Shown in pieces: positions 34,913 through 43,657 of a stretch of 64,000 nucleotides of DNA. The position numbers were made by a program, and so were the translations under genes. Location of the stretch: assembly GCF_015644585.1 (NCBI RefSeq), contig NZ_JADOBI010000006.1, positions 248,001 through 312,000 on the forward strand, given 5' to 3'. Source of the stretch: Rahnella laticis. Its GTDB lineage: Bacteria > Pseudomonadota > Gammaproteobacteria > Enterobacterales > Enterobacteriaceae. The notes beneath the pieces were generated by a model, which saw only the letters and a list, made by a program, of their open reading frames with translations, was not told the DNA's origin and searched no databases. Position 1 is the first letter of the stretch. Every line of letters begins with the position of its first letter.

Positions 34913-35827
34913 TTACTGCTTGAGTTTAGGGTCGAGGGCATCACGCAGGCCATCACCCATCAGGTTAAATGCCAGCACCGTCAACAGAATGATCACACCC
35001 GGGAAGGTCACGACCCACCAGGCACTTTGAGCAAACTGTAAAACGTCAGACAGCATGGTGCCCCACTCAGGCGTTGGCGGCTGTGCGCCCATCCCGAGGA
35101 AGCCCAACGCTGCCATATCGAGGATGGCGTTGGAGAAGCCGAGTGATGCCTGAACAATCAGCGGCGCTAAGCAGTTAGGTAAAATATTGATGAACATCTG
35201 GCGCGCAGAACCGGCACCGGCGACGCGCGAAGCAGTCACGTAGTCACGGTTCACTTCCACCAGCACCGCCGCGCGGGTTAAGCGGACATAGTGCGGCAGG
35301 GCGACGAACGTCAGCGCCAGCGAGGCGTTGACTATCGACGGACCGAAAATCGCCACCAGCACCAGCGCCAGCAACAGGCTTGGCAGGGCCAGCATGATAT
35401 CGACCACGCGCATGATGATGGCGTCCACGACACCGCCGTAGTAACCGGCAAACAGGCCGAAAACCACGCCGAGGATCAGGGAAAGCACCACGACCAGACA
35501 TCCGACCAGCAGCGATAAACGCGCGCCGTACATCAGACGCGAAAGAATATCGCGGCCCACGTCGTCAGTGCCCAGCAGGAATTTCCAGCTGCCGCCTTGC
35601 ATCCAGACCGGCGGGCGCAGCAACGCATCGCGGAACTGTTCAGCCGGTGCGTGCGGGGCGATGAAGTTCGCGCCAACCGCCAGGATCAGCATGATGATGA
35701 TGTAAACCAGACCGGTAACGGCCCCTTTGTTACGCTTAAAATAGTGCCAGAATTCGCGCATCGGCGGCATCGGCGCTGGCGCAGCCGTCACTAACTCGTT
35801 AGCGACTGGCTCAGTGGTTTGAGACAT
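34913..35827 (-). CDS. dppC: dipeptide ABC transporter permease DppC
   Basis: A 304-residue inner membrane permease with an N-terminal helix and five core helices. The ABC permease EAA-type loop reads [26 protein letters not shown], contacting the ATPases. N-terminal about 25 residues are soluble and Pro/Ala-rich ([11 protein letters not shown]). It lies 10 bases after dppB. Confidence 0.95.
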   Translation of the reverse strand: MSQTTEPVANELVTAAPAPMPPMREFWHYFKRNKGAVTGLVYIIIMLILAVGANFIAPHAPAEQFRDALLRPPVWMQGGSWKFLLGTDDVGRDILSRLMYGARLSLLVGCLVVVLSLILGVVFGLFAGYYGGVVDAIIMRVVDIMLALPSLLLALVLVAIFGPSIVNASLALTFVALPHYVRLTRAAVLVEVNRDYVTASRVAGAGSARQMFINILPNCLAPLIVQASLGFSNAILDMAALGFLGMGAQPPTPEWGTMLSDVLQFAQSAWWVVTFPGVIILLTVLAFNLMGDGLRDALDPKLKQ

Positions 35828-35837
35828 TGTGCGCCCC

Positions 35838-36857
35838 TTATTTCTTGTGGCGAATACGCGGGTTGACCACGCCGTAGAGCACGTCTACCAGCAGGTTAAC
35901 CACGATGATCAGAGTAGCGACCAGCAACACCCCGCCCTGCACGACCGGATAGTCGCGGCGCTGGAGTGCGTCAATCAGCCACCGGCCAAGTCCAGGCCAG
36001 GAGAAGATGGTTTCCGTCAGGATGGCGCCGCCCAACAGCGTACCGACCTGCAAACCAATGATGGTCACGACCGGCAACAGCGCATTACGCAAGGCATGAA
36101 TGACGATCACCCGCATACGGCTGACGCCCTTGGCTCGCGCGGTACGGATGTAGTCTTCACCCAGCACTTCCAGCATGGAAGAACGGGTCATACGCACAAT
36201 CACCGCCAGCGGAATGGTGCCCAGAACGATAGCCGGTAAGATCATGTGCATGACGGCATCCACGAAATCACCCGGTTCGCCCCAGAACAGCGTGTCGATC
36301 AGCATAAAGCCGGTCAGCGGCAGGCTGTCGTCGAGGAAGACGGTATCGCTTATTCGCCCCGATACGGGCGTCAGATTCCATTGCACCGAGACCAGCATAA
36401 CCAGCATGATCCCCCACCAGAATATGGGCATTGAATAGCCGGTCAGCGATATTCCCACGGCCGTGTGATCGAATATCGAGCCCCTTTTCACTGCCGCCAG
36501 CACCCCGACAGGAATACCGACAATGATCGCAAAGATCATCGCGCAGATACCCAGCTCCAGCGTGGCTTTAAAGCGCGGCACGAATTCCTGCCAGACAGGC
36601 GTGCGGCTTTTTAATGACGTGCCCAGGTCGCCGTGCAGCACCCCATTCACGTACTTGAAGTATTGTTGATAAAGAGGCTTGTCGAGCCCCATATCTGCCA
36701 TTAGCTGGGCATGACGCTCGGGGGAAACACCGCGCTCGCCTGCCATAATGGTGACCGGGTCGCCTGGTATCATGTGTACGAAGGCAAAAGTCAGCAAAGT
36801 AATGCCGATAAACGTTGGGATAACTAACCCCAAACGTCGGAGTATGAACTGCAACAT
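35838..36857 (-). CDS. dppB: dipeptide ABC transporter permease DppB
   Basis: A 339-residue permease, the same length as in E. coli when started at MLQFILRRLGLVIPTF (36857). The EAA loop is GEDYIRTARAKGVSRMRVIV. The frame is open for 56 codons upstream, but that part reads through the intergenic hairpin and is not protein-like. It is separated from dppA by 200 bases, unlike the tight spacing of dppB-C-D-F. Confidence 0.95.
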   Translation of the reverse strand: MLQFILRRLGLVIPTFIGITLLTFAFVHMIPGDPVTIMAGERGVSPERHAQLMADMGLDKPLYQQYFKYVNGVLHGDLGTSLKSRTPVWQEFVPRFKATLELGICAMIFAIIVGIPVGVLAAVKRGSIFDHTAVGISLTGYSMPIFWWGIMLVMLVSVQWNLTPVSGRISDTVFLDDSLPLTGFMLIDTLFWGEPGDFVDAVMHMILPAIVLGTIPLAVIVRMTRSSMLEVLGEDYIRTARAKGVSRMRVIVIHALRNALLPVVTIIGLQVGTLLGGAILTETIFSWPGLGRWLIDALQRRDYPVVQGGVLLVATLIIVVNLLVDVLYGVVNPRIRHKK

Positions 36858-36880
36858 ATCCCGTACTCTCTGTATAAAAT

Positions 36881-36906
36881 GCCCGGAGAACCGTAGCGCT
36901 CCGGGC
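36881..36906 (-). promoter_or_regulatory. stem-loop in the dppA-dppB gap
   Basis: GCCCGGAG (36881-36888) pairs with CTCCGGGC (36899-36906). On the minus strand it is followed by ATTTT. It probably attenuates or protects the 3' end of dppA mRNA, giving more binding protein than permease. Confidence 0.7.
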
Positions 36907-37057
36907 TTATTGTGGCTCACATTTCTTTCTTGAGAATCAAGGCTGTACTGAATGGCCCGCGAGCAAGGCGAAGGTGCACAGCAATCAAGACATACCTTCA
37001 GGCAGGCGAAGATTGCGAGCACCACACAACGCAGCTCCCGGGTTATTCAGCAGGCGA

Positions 37058-38665
37058 TCACTCCATTGAGACGTTTTCGAAGTGGTGTTTGCCTAACGGA
37101 TCAACCACATAGCCTTTGACTTCTTTACGAACAGGTTCGTACACAGTGGAGTGAGCGATGATCAGCGCAGGCGCCTGGTCATGCATCACAACCTGAGCCT
37201 GTTGGTACAGCGCTGCACGTTTGGCGTGATCAGATTCAGCACGGGCTGGCTGGATCAAATCTTCAAACGGCTTGTAGCACCAGCGGGAGTAGTTGGAACC
37301 GTCTTTCGCAGCGGCACAGCTGAACAGGGTCGCGAAGAAGTTATCCGGATCCCCATTGTCGCCGGTCCAGCCCATCATCACAGACTGGTGCTCACCGTTT
37401 TTCGCACGCTTGAGGTATTCGCCCCACTCGTAAGTCACGATGTTGGCTTTCACGCCAATTTTCGCCCAGTCAGCCTGGATCATTTCAGCCATACGGCGTG
37501 CGTTCGGGTTGTACGGACGCTGTACTGGCATTGCCCACAGGTCGATAGTGAAACCGTCTGCGTGACCTGCTTCTTTCAGCAGCTCTTTGGCTTTAGCCGG
37601 ATCGTACGGGTAATCCACGATGTCTTTGTTATAGCCCCACATTGTTGGTGGGATCAGGTTTTTAGCTGGCTGGCCAGCACCCTGATAAACCGCGTCGATG
37701 ATGGCTTTTTTGTTCACAGCCATGGTCAGCGCCTGACGCACTTTCACTTCATCCAGCGGTTTTTTCTCAACGTTGAAGGACAGGTAACCCACGTTCAGAC
37801 CTGGCTGTTGCATCAGGTTGATGGATTTATCTTTCTTCATTGCCGCAATATCAGCCGGGTTCGGGTACGGCATGACCTGGCATTCGTTTTTCTGCAATTT
37901 CGCGTAACGCACGGAGGCGTCAGGCGTGATGGAGAAGACTAAACGGTCGATCTGCGGCTTGGTGCCCCAGTAGCCCGGGAAGGCTTTGTAGAGGATGCGC
38001 GAATCTTTCTGGTATTGCAGAAGCTGGAACGGACCGGTACCGATTGGATCCAGGTCAACTTTCTCAGGGGTTTTCGCTTTCAGCATGTTGTCAGCGTATT
38101 CCGCAGACAGAATGGAAGCGAAGTCCATCGCGAGGTCAGCCAGGAATGGAGACTCAGGGCGGTTCAGGACGAACTGCACGGTATTGTCGTCCACTTTCAC
38201 GATCTTGTTGATCAGATCGCCCATGCCCATACCTTCGAAGTATTCGTAGCTGCCGCCGGAAACGCCGTGGTAAGCGTTGTTTTTATCCAGCTGACGTTCG
38301 AAGGAGAAAATGATGTCGTCCGCATTCAGATCACGGGTCGGTTTGAAGTCCTTGTTATCCTGCCATTTCACGCCTTTGCGCAGATGGAAGGTGTACGTTT
38401 TGCCGTCAGCGGAAACGTCCCACTTCTCTGCCAGACCAGGCTGGATTTCTGTGGTCCCGATTTTGAACTCAACCAGACGGTTGTAGATAGGCACGGAGCT
38501 TGCGTCATACGTGGTGCCGGAGGTGAACAACTGAGGGTTAAAGCCTTCAGGTGAACCTTCGGAGCAATAGACTAACGTTTTTGCCTGGACACTGGCCGCA
38601 ACGGTCAGCGCAATCAGGCCCATACTGAATTTCAGTAGCCCCGACTTACCTAAAGAGATTGTCAT
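37058..38665 (-). CDS. dppA: periplasmic dipeptide-binding protein DppA
   Basis: A 535-residue solute-binding protein (same length as E. coli). The signal peptide ends at SVQA-KTLVYC. The SBP family 5 marks include GTGPFQLLQYQKDSRILYKA and RQALTMAVNKKAI. Mature cysteines should form disulfides (C34 region, KNECQV, FSCAAAKDGSNYSRWCYKP). It feeds DppBCDF and in E. coli also haem uptake and chemotaxis via Tap. The 5' leader holds a C/A-rich stretch suited to GcvB. Confidence 0.97.
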   Translation of the reverse strand: MTISLGKSGLLKFSMGLIALTVAASVQAKTLVYCSEGSPEGFNPQLFTSGTTYDASSVPIYNRLVEFKIGTTEIQPGLAEKWDVSADGKTYTFHLRKGVKWQDNKDFKPTRDLNADDIIFSFERQLDKNNAYHGVSGGSYEYFEGMGMGDLINKIVKVDDNTVQFVLNRPESPFLADLAMDFASILSAEYADNMLKAKTPEKVDLDPIGTGPFQLLQYQKDSRILYKAFPGYWGTKPQIDRLVFSITPDASVRYAKLQKNECQVMPYPNPADIAAMKKDKSINLMQQPGLNVGYLSFNVEKKPLDEVKVRQALTMAVNKKAIIDAVYQGAGQPAKNLIPPTMWGYNKDIVDYPYDPAKAKELLKEAGHADGFTIDLWAMPVQRPYNPNARRMAEMIQADWAKIGVKANIVTYEWGEYLKRAKNGEHQSVMMGWTGDNGDPDNFFATLFSCAAAKDGSNYSRWCYKPFEDLIQPARAESDHAKRAALYQQAQVVMHDQAPALIIAHSTVYEPVRKEVKGYVVDPLGKHHFENVSME

Positions 38666-38687
38666 CGCTTCTGCTCCATCGATTAAT

Positions 38688-38716
38688 GGTGATGTGGATG
38701 TGTGTGTTGTGTTTTA
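38688..38716 (-). promoter_or_regulatory. probable GcvB sRNA target site in the dppA leader
   Basis: On the minus strand the leader reads as an unbroken A/C-rich run (AACACAACACACACATCCAC and on) 23-51 bases before the dppA ATG. GcvB represses dppA in enterobacteria through its G/U-rich R1 region pairing with such C/A-rich sites. Pairing here is inferred. Confidence 0.6.
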
Positions 38717-39361
38717 CAGCTCACGTCACCCTTTATTTTTATTTGCGGGTGACTGTGTTTGCTCGTGCGCTGCAATAAGTCCAACCAGAGCATGGTGAAC
38801 TGCCATTTTTTTCCTGCGTTCTGTAAAGCTGGCTTTACAAAACCTTACCGGAAATAATCACTGGTCTTCCTTGGGGCTATCAATTTGGCAACTCCTATCC
38901 TTGACGTCAATATAACCATCAGGCATTTACACAGACTGTGAGTAACAGCAAACAAACATAAAAAAACATTTTATTAACGAATGCAGGATGAATGTTCAGT
39001 CATGACGTCCAATACCCACACAATCCGCCATGTAAAAGAATATTCCTGGGGGTTTCGCCCATTTTAAATCCCTAAAAATTTCTGGCTAAATGATGAATAT
39101 ATGAACGGTTATTTTTGAGATCGGGGTGAAAACCAGCGGAAAATGCTGGGAAGTGCGGCAAACGGCTCCGACTCGTCAGAAAGCAAGTTGGCTTCTGTTC
39201 CCTGAAAAGCCCCCAAAATAGCGCAAATGCGCGATCGTGGTGCAGACGAATATTCGTACAAAAATCGCCTGTTTTTCCGGCATCAGGACCGTATAGGGCG
39301 GAAATGGATTGAAACTAATGTGTTAATGACTTTTTAAATCCTGGCGTATTTTTTGCAAGAC
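38717..39361. other. non-coding gap upstream of dppA
   Basis: About 640 bases without a convincing gene. A small hairpin, GTAAAG-CTGG-CTTTAC (about 38823-38838), lies in the expected dppA leader. The dppA promoter must be here, but I cannot pick a single -35/-10 pair with confidence. Confidence 0.4.
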
Positions 39362-39377
39362 TGTGAAGCTTGTCACC
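39362..39377. promoter_or_regulatory. candidate CRP site between dppA and prlF
   Basis: TGTGA-AGCTTG-TCACC differs from TGTGA-N6-TCACA only at the last base. It is about 57 bases before the prlF operator. It could act on either divergent gene. Confidence 0.45.
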
Positions 39378-39433
39378 CGTCAGAGGTTTTAGGATGGAAC
39401 TGAAGTGGTTTGGATGCACTGAAAATTAAAAAG

Positions 39434-39466
39434 CAATGCAATTGCATTGGCAATGCATTTGCATTA
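39434..39466. promoter_or_regulatory. palindromic operator of prlF-yhaV
   Basis: CAATGCAATTGCATTG (39434-39449) is a perfect 16-base palindrome; a second, weaker copy, CAATGCATTTGCATTA, follows one base later (39451-39466). Tandem TGCAWWTGCA-type sites 45-75 bases before the antitoxin start suit autorepression by the PrlF-YhaV complex. Confidence 0.75.
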
Positions 39467-39509
39467 CGCTGCCGCATCGTTCAATTATTCATCACAAGGA
39501 ACCGCACTT

Positions 39510-39854
39510 ATGTCTGCCTCAGCCACTTGGGGAATCAAACTTGAAGCGGAATCAAAAGTGACTCGTCGTTTTCAGACCACCATTCCTGCAGCGATACGCA
39601 AAGCACTCAACCTCACCGAGAATGACCGCATTCAATACAAAGTGTTGCCTGACGGACAGGTGGTTATTTCGAGGCAGCTCGAAGAACACAGTGATCCGGT
39701 TATCAATGCCTTTCTGGATTTCGTTGAGGCGGATATGTTCAATAACCCGGAAAATCTGCAACCGCTCACCTTAGCAATGCATGAAAAAATCAATGTGCTG
39801 ACCGCAGGCATAGATGCCGACCTGAACAGTCCGCTTTCTGACGATGATGAGTAA
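39510..39854 (+). CDS. prlF: antitoxin PrlF (SohA)
   Basis: A 114-residue antitoxin with an AbrB/SpoVT-like swapped-hairpin DNA-binding N-terminus (SKVTRRFQTTIPAAIRKAL, then DRIQYKVLPDGQVVISR) and an acidic C-terminal tail (SDDDE) that should block the toxin. I use ATG 39510 (MSASATWGIK), with AAGGAA nine bases upstream. It overlies no other gene and is followed after 6 bases by yhaV. In E. coli the pair lies elsewhere (near gar genes), so here it is an insertion beside tRNA-Pro. Confidence 0.92.
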   Translation: MSASATWGIKLEAESKVTRRFQTTIPAAIRKALNLTENDRIQYKVLPDGQVVISRQLEEHSDPVINAFLDFVEADMFNNPENLQPLTLAMHEKINVLTAGIDADLNSPLSDDDE

Positions 39855-39860
39855 TGGATT

Positions 39861-40340
39861 ATGCATAATCAGGCAATTGAGGTTAATGGATGGACCCTGC
39901 TGTCTCACCCGTTGATCCAACAGCAAATACAAAAACTCACTGACCAGGTGATTCAGCTCCGCCGTAAAGATCCGGTGGGATACAAAACCAAAAACGCCTC
40001 CAAAAGACTGGCAGCGATCAATAAGCTGATGCATGAAGTCATCCCACAAGATCCTGCGCGAGTGGAATTTCGGCAAGGCGATACATTAGGGGGTGAGTTT
40101 TCTCATTGGTTCAGAGCAAAATTCTTCCAGCAATACCGCCTTTTTTTCCGCTATAACCTCAGAACCCGAATCATCATTTATGCGTGGGTAAATGACGATA
40201 AAGAATTACGTGCCTATGAAAGTAAAACGGACGTGTACCGTGTTTTTCGCAAGATGCTTAAAAGTGGCGAGCCGCCGGACAGCTGGGCAGCATTGCTTGA
40301 AGCCGCAAACGGGGAAAAAATGGCGGAAGAAATCATTTGA
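39861..40340 (+). CDS. yhaV: ribosome-associated RNase toxin YhaV
   Basis: A 159-residue RelE-fold endoribonuclease, close to E. coli YhaV (154). Typical segments are GWTLLSHPLIQQQIQKLTDQ, GDTLGGEFSHWFRAKFFQQYRLFFRY with the basic active region, and IIIYAWVNDDKELRAYESKTDVYRVF. It cleaves mRNA and slows growth when PrlF is lost. The gene is intact with no frameshift, so the module may be active. Confidence 0.93.
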   Translation: MHNQAIEVNGWTLLSHPLIQQQIQKLTDQVIQLRRKDPVGYKTKNASKRLAAINKLMHEVIPQDPARVEFRQGDTLGGEFSHWFRAKFFQQYRLFFRYNLRTRIIIYAWVNDDKELRAYESKTDVYRVFRKMLKSGEPPDSWAALLEAANGEKMAEEII

Positions 40341-40359
40341 TTTTTCTTCGTACAAAACA

Positions 40360-40392
40360 AAAAGCCCGCAACCATAAGGCTGCGGGCTTTTT
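40360..40392. terminator. bidirectional terminator between yhaV and tRNA-Pro
   Basis: AAAAAGCCCGCA pairs with TGCGGGCTTTTT around ACCATAAGGC. It can end yhaV on the plus strand and tRNA-Pro on the minus strand. Confidence 0.9.
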
Positions 40393-40429
40393 GTTGTCTG
40401 AGGATTAACTGCATCATCAGATCGGGATA

Positions 40430-40506
40430 TGGTCGGCGAGAGAGGATTCGAACCTCCGACCCACTGGTCCCAAACCAGTTGCGCTACCAAGCTGCGCTAC
40501 TCGCCG
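40430..40506 (-). tRNA. proM: tRNA-Pro (UGG)
   Basis: A 77-base cloverleaf with encoded CCA. The acceptor stem CGGCGAG pairs with CTCGCCG, the anticodon arm is ACTGG-TTTGGGA-CCAGT with anticodon TGG, and the T-loop is GGTTCGAATCC. The sequence matches the E. coli proM type. In E. coli the tRNA beside dpp/eptB is proK (CGG), so the isoacceptor at this locus differs. Confidence 0.97.
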
Positions 40507-40608
40507 CGAGTGGGGCGCATCTTACTGCGGCGGTTTCAGAGCGTCAACGGCTTTTTAAAACTTAAATGCTGACTGACCATAAATCATCCGATGCGCCGTC
40601 AAAATAGC

Positions 40609-42288
40609 CTAAAGCTTCTGTTCAGCCTGAGGTTTTGCACACCAGTTATTCGCCGGGTTAATACCCCCGTCTGGCGACGTATATCCCAGACAGCCCAAAA
40701 TCGAATCGAAGAGTTCGACATGGCGCTTCTTCTCCCCGACCCGCTGCTGCGCCTGTAACTGCTCAAACGCCTGCTTGTGATCAGCCTGTTCTAGGAAAGT
40801 ATCCGAAGCCCAGACGATCATCGGCACGCGGAACTGCTCCGGCGGTGCCATTTCACGCGGCGTGCCGTGCAGGTGTGAGTTTTCATCGATAGATTCACCG
40901 TGGTCGGCGGCATAAAACACCAGCGCTTTTTTATCGCGCAGCTGATCAATCACGCTGTCGATAAAGGTATCGGTATACAACACGCTATTATCAAAGGCGT
41001 TAATCAGCTCGGCTTTGCTACAGGTGTTGCCCATACATTCCGGGGTAAAACGGGCATAACTGCGCGGATAACGCTGGGAATACATGTAATGCGAGCCTTT
41101 GGTATGCAGGATCACCAGATGTTTGCCTTTCGGATGGTTCTTCAGCGATTCCTGTAATTCATTCACCAGCAGCATGTCATCGACCGGTTTACCGTCGTTG
41201 CGCTTCTCTGATGCAATAATTTCGCGGAAAGAGAAGTTATTGGTATCCGCATTATTGTAGAACCACAGCTCGCTTTGCATCGCGAACAACTCCGAGGTGA
41301 AACCCAGCGATTTCATCACGGCAAAGATATTTTGTTCTTTCAGGGTTCGCTGCGGATTGTCTTCTGTTCCGCCTTCACGGACAAACATGCATCGCAGCGA
41401 AAGCTTGGTCGCGGTGTCACAGGATGTCCCGCGAAATGCCACCAGATTCTTTTCTTTTGACAGGCGCGGCGTGGTGTCGCGCTCATACCCAAGAATTCCC
41501 ATATGATCCCAGCGGGTCGTTTCGCCGATAATAAACACCACATAGGTATCGTCGATATCCGCCGGCGGCACGTAGGTAAACTCTTTGGCCGGATCCAGAT
41601 AATTACCAGCGTCCTGGCTTTCGTCGACCTGCGTGTAAGCATATAAACCGAGCGCAGCCAGCCAGTTAGACGGCAAATACGAGTGCGCCACAACGCCGCC
41701 GTAACTTGGCAAATCAATGTTGGTTTTTTTCTCGTTGACGCTTTGCGCGTGGTCAAGCGAACGCAGAGGGAGCCAGACCAGCAGAACCGTCGCCAGCATC
41801 ACGCCCAGCGGGAGCAGTCGCTGTCCCGGCGTTTTCATCTGCTCAATCAGCGTCTGCCGCAGATCATTTTTCCAGATCAGAACCAGCGGTAAAGCGCTGA
41901 CCAGCGCCATCCAGATAAACAGCGGCAGACCGATGATCTCCTTACTGAGATCGATATCCGTCGTCATCACGGACACCACGATGCCGTATCCGATCACCAC
42001 ATTGAACATCATCATGTAATAACTGGCGGCGACGGAAATCAGCACCAGCAAACTGGCCACCACGCGGAAAAACATTTTTCCGCCCAGCGACAGCAAACGC
42101 AGCACAAAGAAGGTAAACAGGACGATGGCGCATACTTCCGTGATCGCCTGAATCAGCTCAGTGGGTGTGAACTGATGGATTAACGCGGCGAAACGGCGCT
42201 GGAACACCGAGGCGTTCAGGAATATGCCAATGTAAATCGCTAACAATAAAGAGATATTTTGCTGCGATAGAGTCTTCACTCTATTCAT
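40609..42288 (-). CDS. eptB: Kdo2-lipid A phosphoethanolamine transferase EptB
   Basis: A 559-residue inner membrane enzyme adding phosphoethanolamine to the outer Kdo of LPS. Five N-terminal helices (about 10-185) precede a periplasmic sulfatase-fold domain with VVFIIGETTRWDHMGILGY (metal Glu), the Thr nucleophile region RGTSCDTATKLSLRC, and AADHGESIDEN with metal ligands. Cysteines for structural disulfides are kept. Place next to the dpp-linked tRNA-Pro matches E. coli. No clear terminator is seen between it and the tRNA. Confidence 0.95.
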   Translation of the reverse strand: MNRVKTLSQQNISLLLAIYIGIFLNASVFQRRFAALIHQFTPTELIQAITEVCAIVLFTFFVLRLLSLGGKMFFRVVASLLVLISVAASYYMMMFNVVIGYGIVVSVMTTDIDLSKEIIGLPLFIWMALVSALPLVLIWKNDLRQTLIEQMKTPGQRLLPLGVMLATVLLVWLPLRSLDHAQSVNEKKTNIDLPSYGGVVAHSYLPSNWLAALGLYAYTQVDESQDAGNYLDPAKEFTYVPPADIDDTYVVFIIGETTRWDHMGILGYERDTTPRLSKEKNLVAFRGTSCDTATKLSLRCMFVREGGTEDNPQRTLKEQNIFAVMKSLGFTSELFAMQSELWFYNNADTNNFSFREIIASEKRNDGKPVDDMLLVNELQESLKNHPKGKHLVILHTKGSHYMYSQRYPRSYARFTPECMGNTCSKAELINAFDNSVLYTDTFIDSVIDQLRDKKALVFYAADHGESIDENSHLHGTPREMAPPEQFRVPMIVWASDTFLEQADHKQAFEQLQAQQRVGEKKRHVELFDSILGCLGYTSPDGGINPANNWCAKPQAEQKL

Positions 42289-42466
42289 AAAACGTTACAT
42301 TCCAAATGTGTTTTTTAAAATTCTGAATCATTGTGACATGATTGTGCGAGGCGAGTTCACAGATAATGCCGAGATTACGTTTATATACACAATTCCGGAA
42401 AGTTCTGCGTCTGGCGTGCCTTGCAGGCGGGACGTGATCATTTTTGCATTTGTTTGCGGCACGAAA

Positions 42467-42486
42467 AAGGGGGCCGAAGCCCCCTT
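42467..42486 (-). terminator. rho-independent terminator of ohr
   Basis: On the minus strand: AAGGGGGC-TTCG-GCCCCC followed by TTTTT, a stable UUCG-loop hairpin. It lies about 60 bases past the ohr stop, inside a 259-base gap (42289-42547) that otherwise shows no gene. Confidence 0.92.
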
Positions 42487-42547
42487 GTCATTTTCTTCTT
42501 ATTGGTACACTCACAGCTCCCTGGTGAAGGCGCTGATTCTGCTTCAG

Positions 42548-42970
42548 TTATTTTACGTTAAGCGTTACGTCGATGTTTCCACGGGTTGCGTTTGAGTACG
42601 GGCAAACCAGATGCGCTTTAGCGACCAGCGCTTCGGCTTCGCTGCGTTCAAAGCCAGGCAGCGTAATATCAAGCTGAACTTCAATCCCGTAACCGCCAGG
42701 GATTGCGCCAATACCCACTGCGCCTTCAATTTTTGCATCCGCAGGGATTTTAATTTTTTCCTGCGCGGCAACGGCTTTCAGTGCGCCGAGGAAGCAGGCG
42801 GAATAACCGGCTGCAAACAGTTGTTCAGGGTTAGTCCCGCCGCCCATTCCGGCCATCTCTTTTGGCACGCCCAGCTTAACGTCCAGAACGCCATCATCAG
42901 ATGTCGCACGACCATCACGGCCACCGGTTGCAGAAGCGTGAGCACGATATACCACTTTTTCAATAGACAT
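42548..42970 (-). CDS. ohr: organic hydroperoxide reductase Ohr
   Basis: A 140-residue thiol peroxidase of the Ohr/OsmC fold, reducing fatty-acid and other organic hydroperoxides with lipoylated proteins as electron donor. Catalytic cysteines are C59 (GYSACF) and C123 ([11 protein letters not shown]). The conserved Arg and Glu of the active site are within [10 protein letters not shown] and GTNPEQLF. It is downstream of ohrR on the same strand with its own candidate operator. Confidence 0.96.
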   Translation of the reverse strand: MSIEKVVYRAHASATGGRDGRATSDDGVLDVKLGVPKEMAGMGGGTNPEQLFAAGYSACFLGALKAVAAQEKIKIPADAKIEGAVGIGAIPGGYGIEVQLDITLPGFERSEAEALVAKAHLVCPYSNATRGNIDVTLNVK

Positions 42971-43021
42971 ATTTCGTTCCTTTTCGATGAGATTGATGAG
43001 GAAAATACTTAAAATTCATTA

Positions 43022-43036
43022 TGCGATTTAATCGCA
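43022..43036. promoter_or_regulatory. candidate OhrR operator before ohr
   Basis: TGCGAT-TTA-ATCGCA is a perfect dyad 52-66 bases before the ohr start. Position fits a MarR-type repressor site. Its core differs from the palindrome upstream of ohrR, so specificity needs testing. Confidence 0.45.
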
Positions 43037-43106
43037 CGCTACTTATTTACCGCAAACAAACGGAGTGAAAATGCTGCCTTCCGTTCCGTTTGCTGAATCA
43101 TTCTTC

Positions 43107-43571
43107 TCAGGCTTTATCCTGAAGATGGTCGCGCAGTGCTTCAAGTTGCTGTTTCAGCGCAGTAATCTCGCCCATATTGCATTCTGTGGCGCAAAAAATC
43201 GCTTCCGGAATGCCCTGAGCTTTTTCACGTAAGGCTTTACCTACGCCGGTCAGGGTAATAATCACCTGACGTTCATCGGCTTTTGCACGCTGACGAACCA
43301 GTAAACCCGCCGCTTCGAGACGTTTCAACAACGGCGTTAGCGTCGCGGAATCCAGAAACAGCTTTTCGCCAATATCAGAAACCGTGACTTCATCACGCTG
43401 CCAGAGAACCAACATCACCAGATATTGCGGATAGGTGAGGTCGAGCTGCCCGAGCAGCTTGCGGTACACTTTGTGCAGCGCAAGATTCGCGGAATACAGG
43501 GCAAAACACATCTGTTGATCAAGATGTAGCATGCTGCTGTGCGTTAAGTCAGTGTCTGTTGTCGTCTTCAT
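43107..43571 (-). CDS. ohrR: peroxide-sensing repressor OhrR (MarR family)
   Basis: A 154-residue MarR regulator. The reactive Cys is C22 in [19 protein letters not shown], the same place as in Xanthomonas OhrR; the two conserved Tyr of the sensing site are at YSANL and KVYRKLL. The winged helix is [24 protein letters not shown]. Oxidation of C22 should release it from ohr. A further Cys pair (FCATEC) near the C-terminus could form the second half of a disulfide switch. Confidence 0.94.
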   Translation of the reverse strand: MKTTTDTDLTHSSMLHLDQQMCFALYSANLALHKVYRKLLGQLDLTYPQYLVMLVLWQRDEVTVSDIGEKLFLDSATLTPLLKRLEAAGLLVRQRAKADERQVIITLTGVGKALREKAQGIPEAIFCATECNMGEITALKQQLEALRDHLQDKA

Positions 43572-43582
43572 GCTTTCAATAT

Positions 43583-43598
43583 ATATAGCGCGCTATAT
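43583..43598. promoter_or_regulatory. candidate OhrR operator before ohrR
   Basis: ATATAGCGCGCTATAT is a perfect 16-base palindrome 12-27 bases before the ohrR ATG. It overlaps the place expected for the promoter, fitting autorepression. Confidence 0.55.
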
Positions 43599-43657
43599 TA
43601 TCGCAAGCGCTTTTAATGATTATTTAATCATCAACGGATGATTTCCGCGCATCTCAT

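Noticed and set aside
36858-37025. A 56-codon N-terminal extension of dppB
   Set aside because: It covers the intergenic hairpin, is unlike any permease start, and the shorter form has the E. coli length.
40430-40506. Prophage or island integrated at tRNA-Pro
   Set aside because: No integrase and no repeated tRNA 3' end are found on either side within the window.
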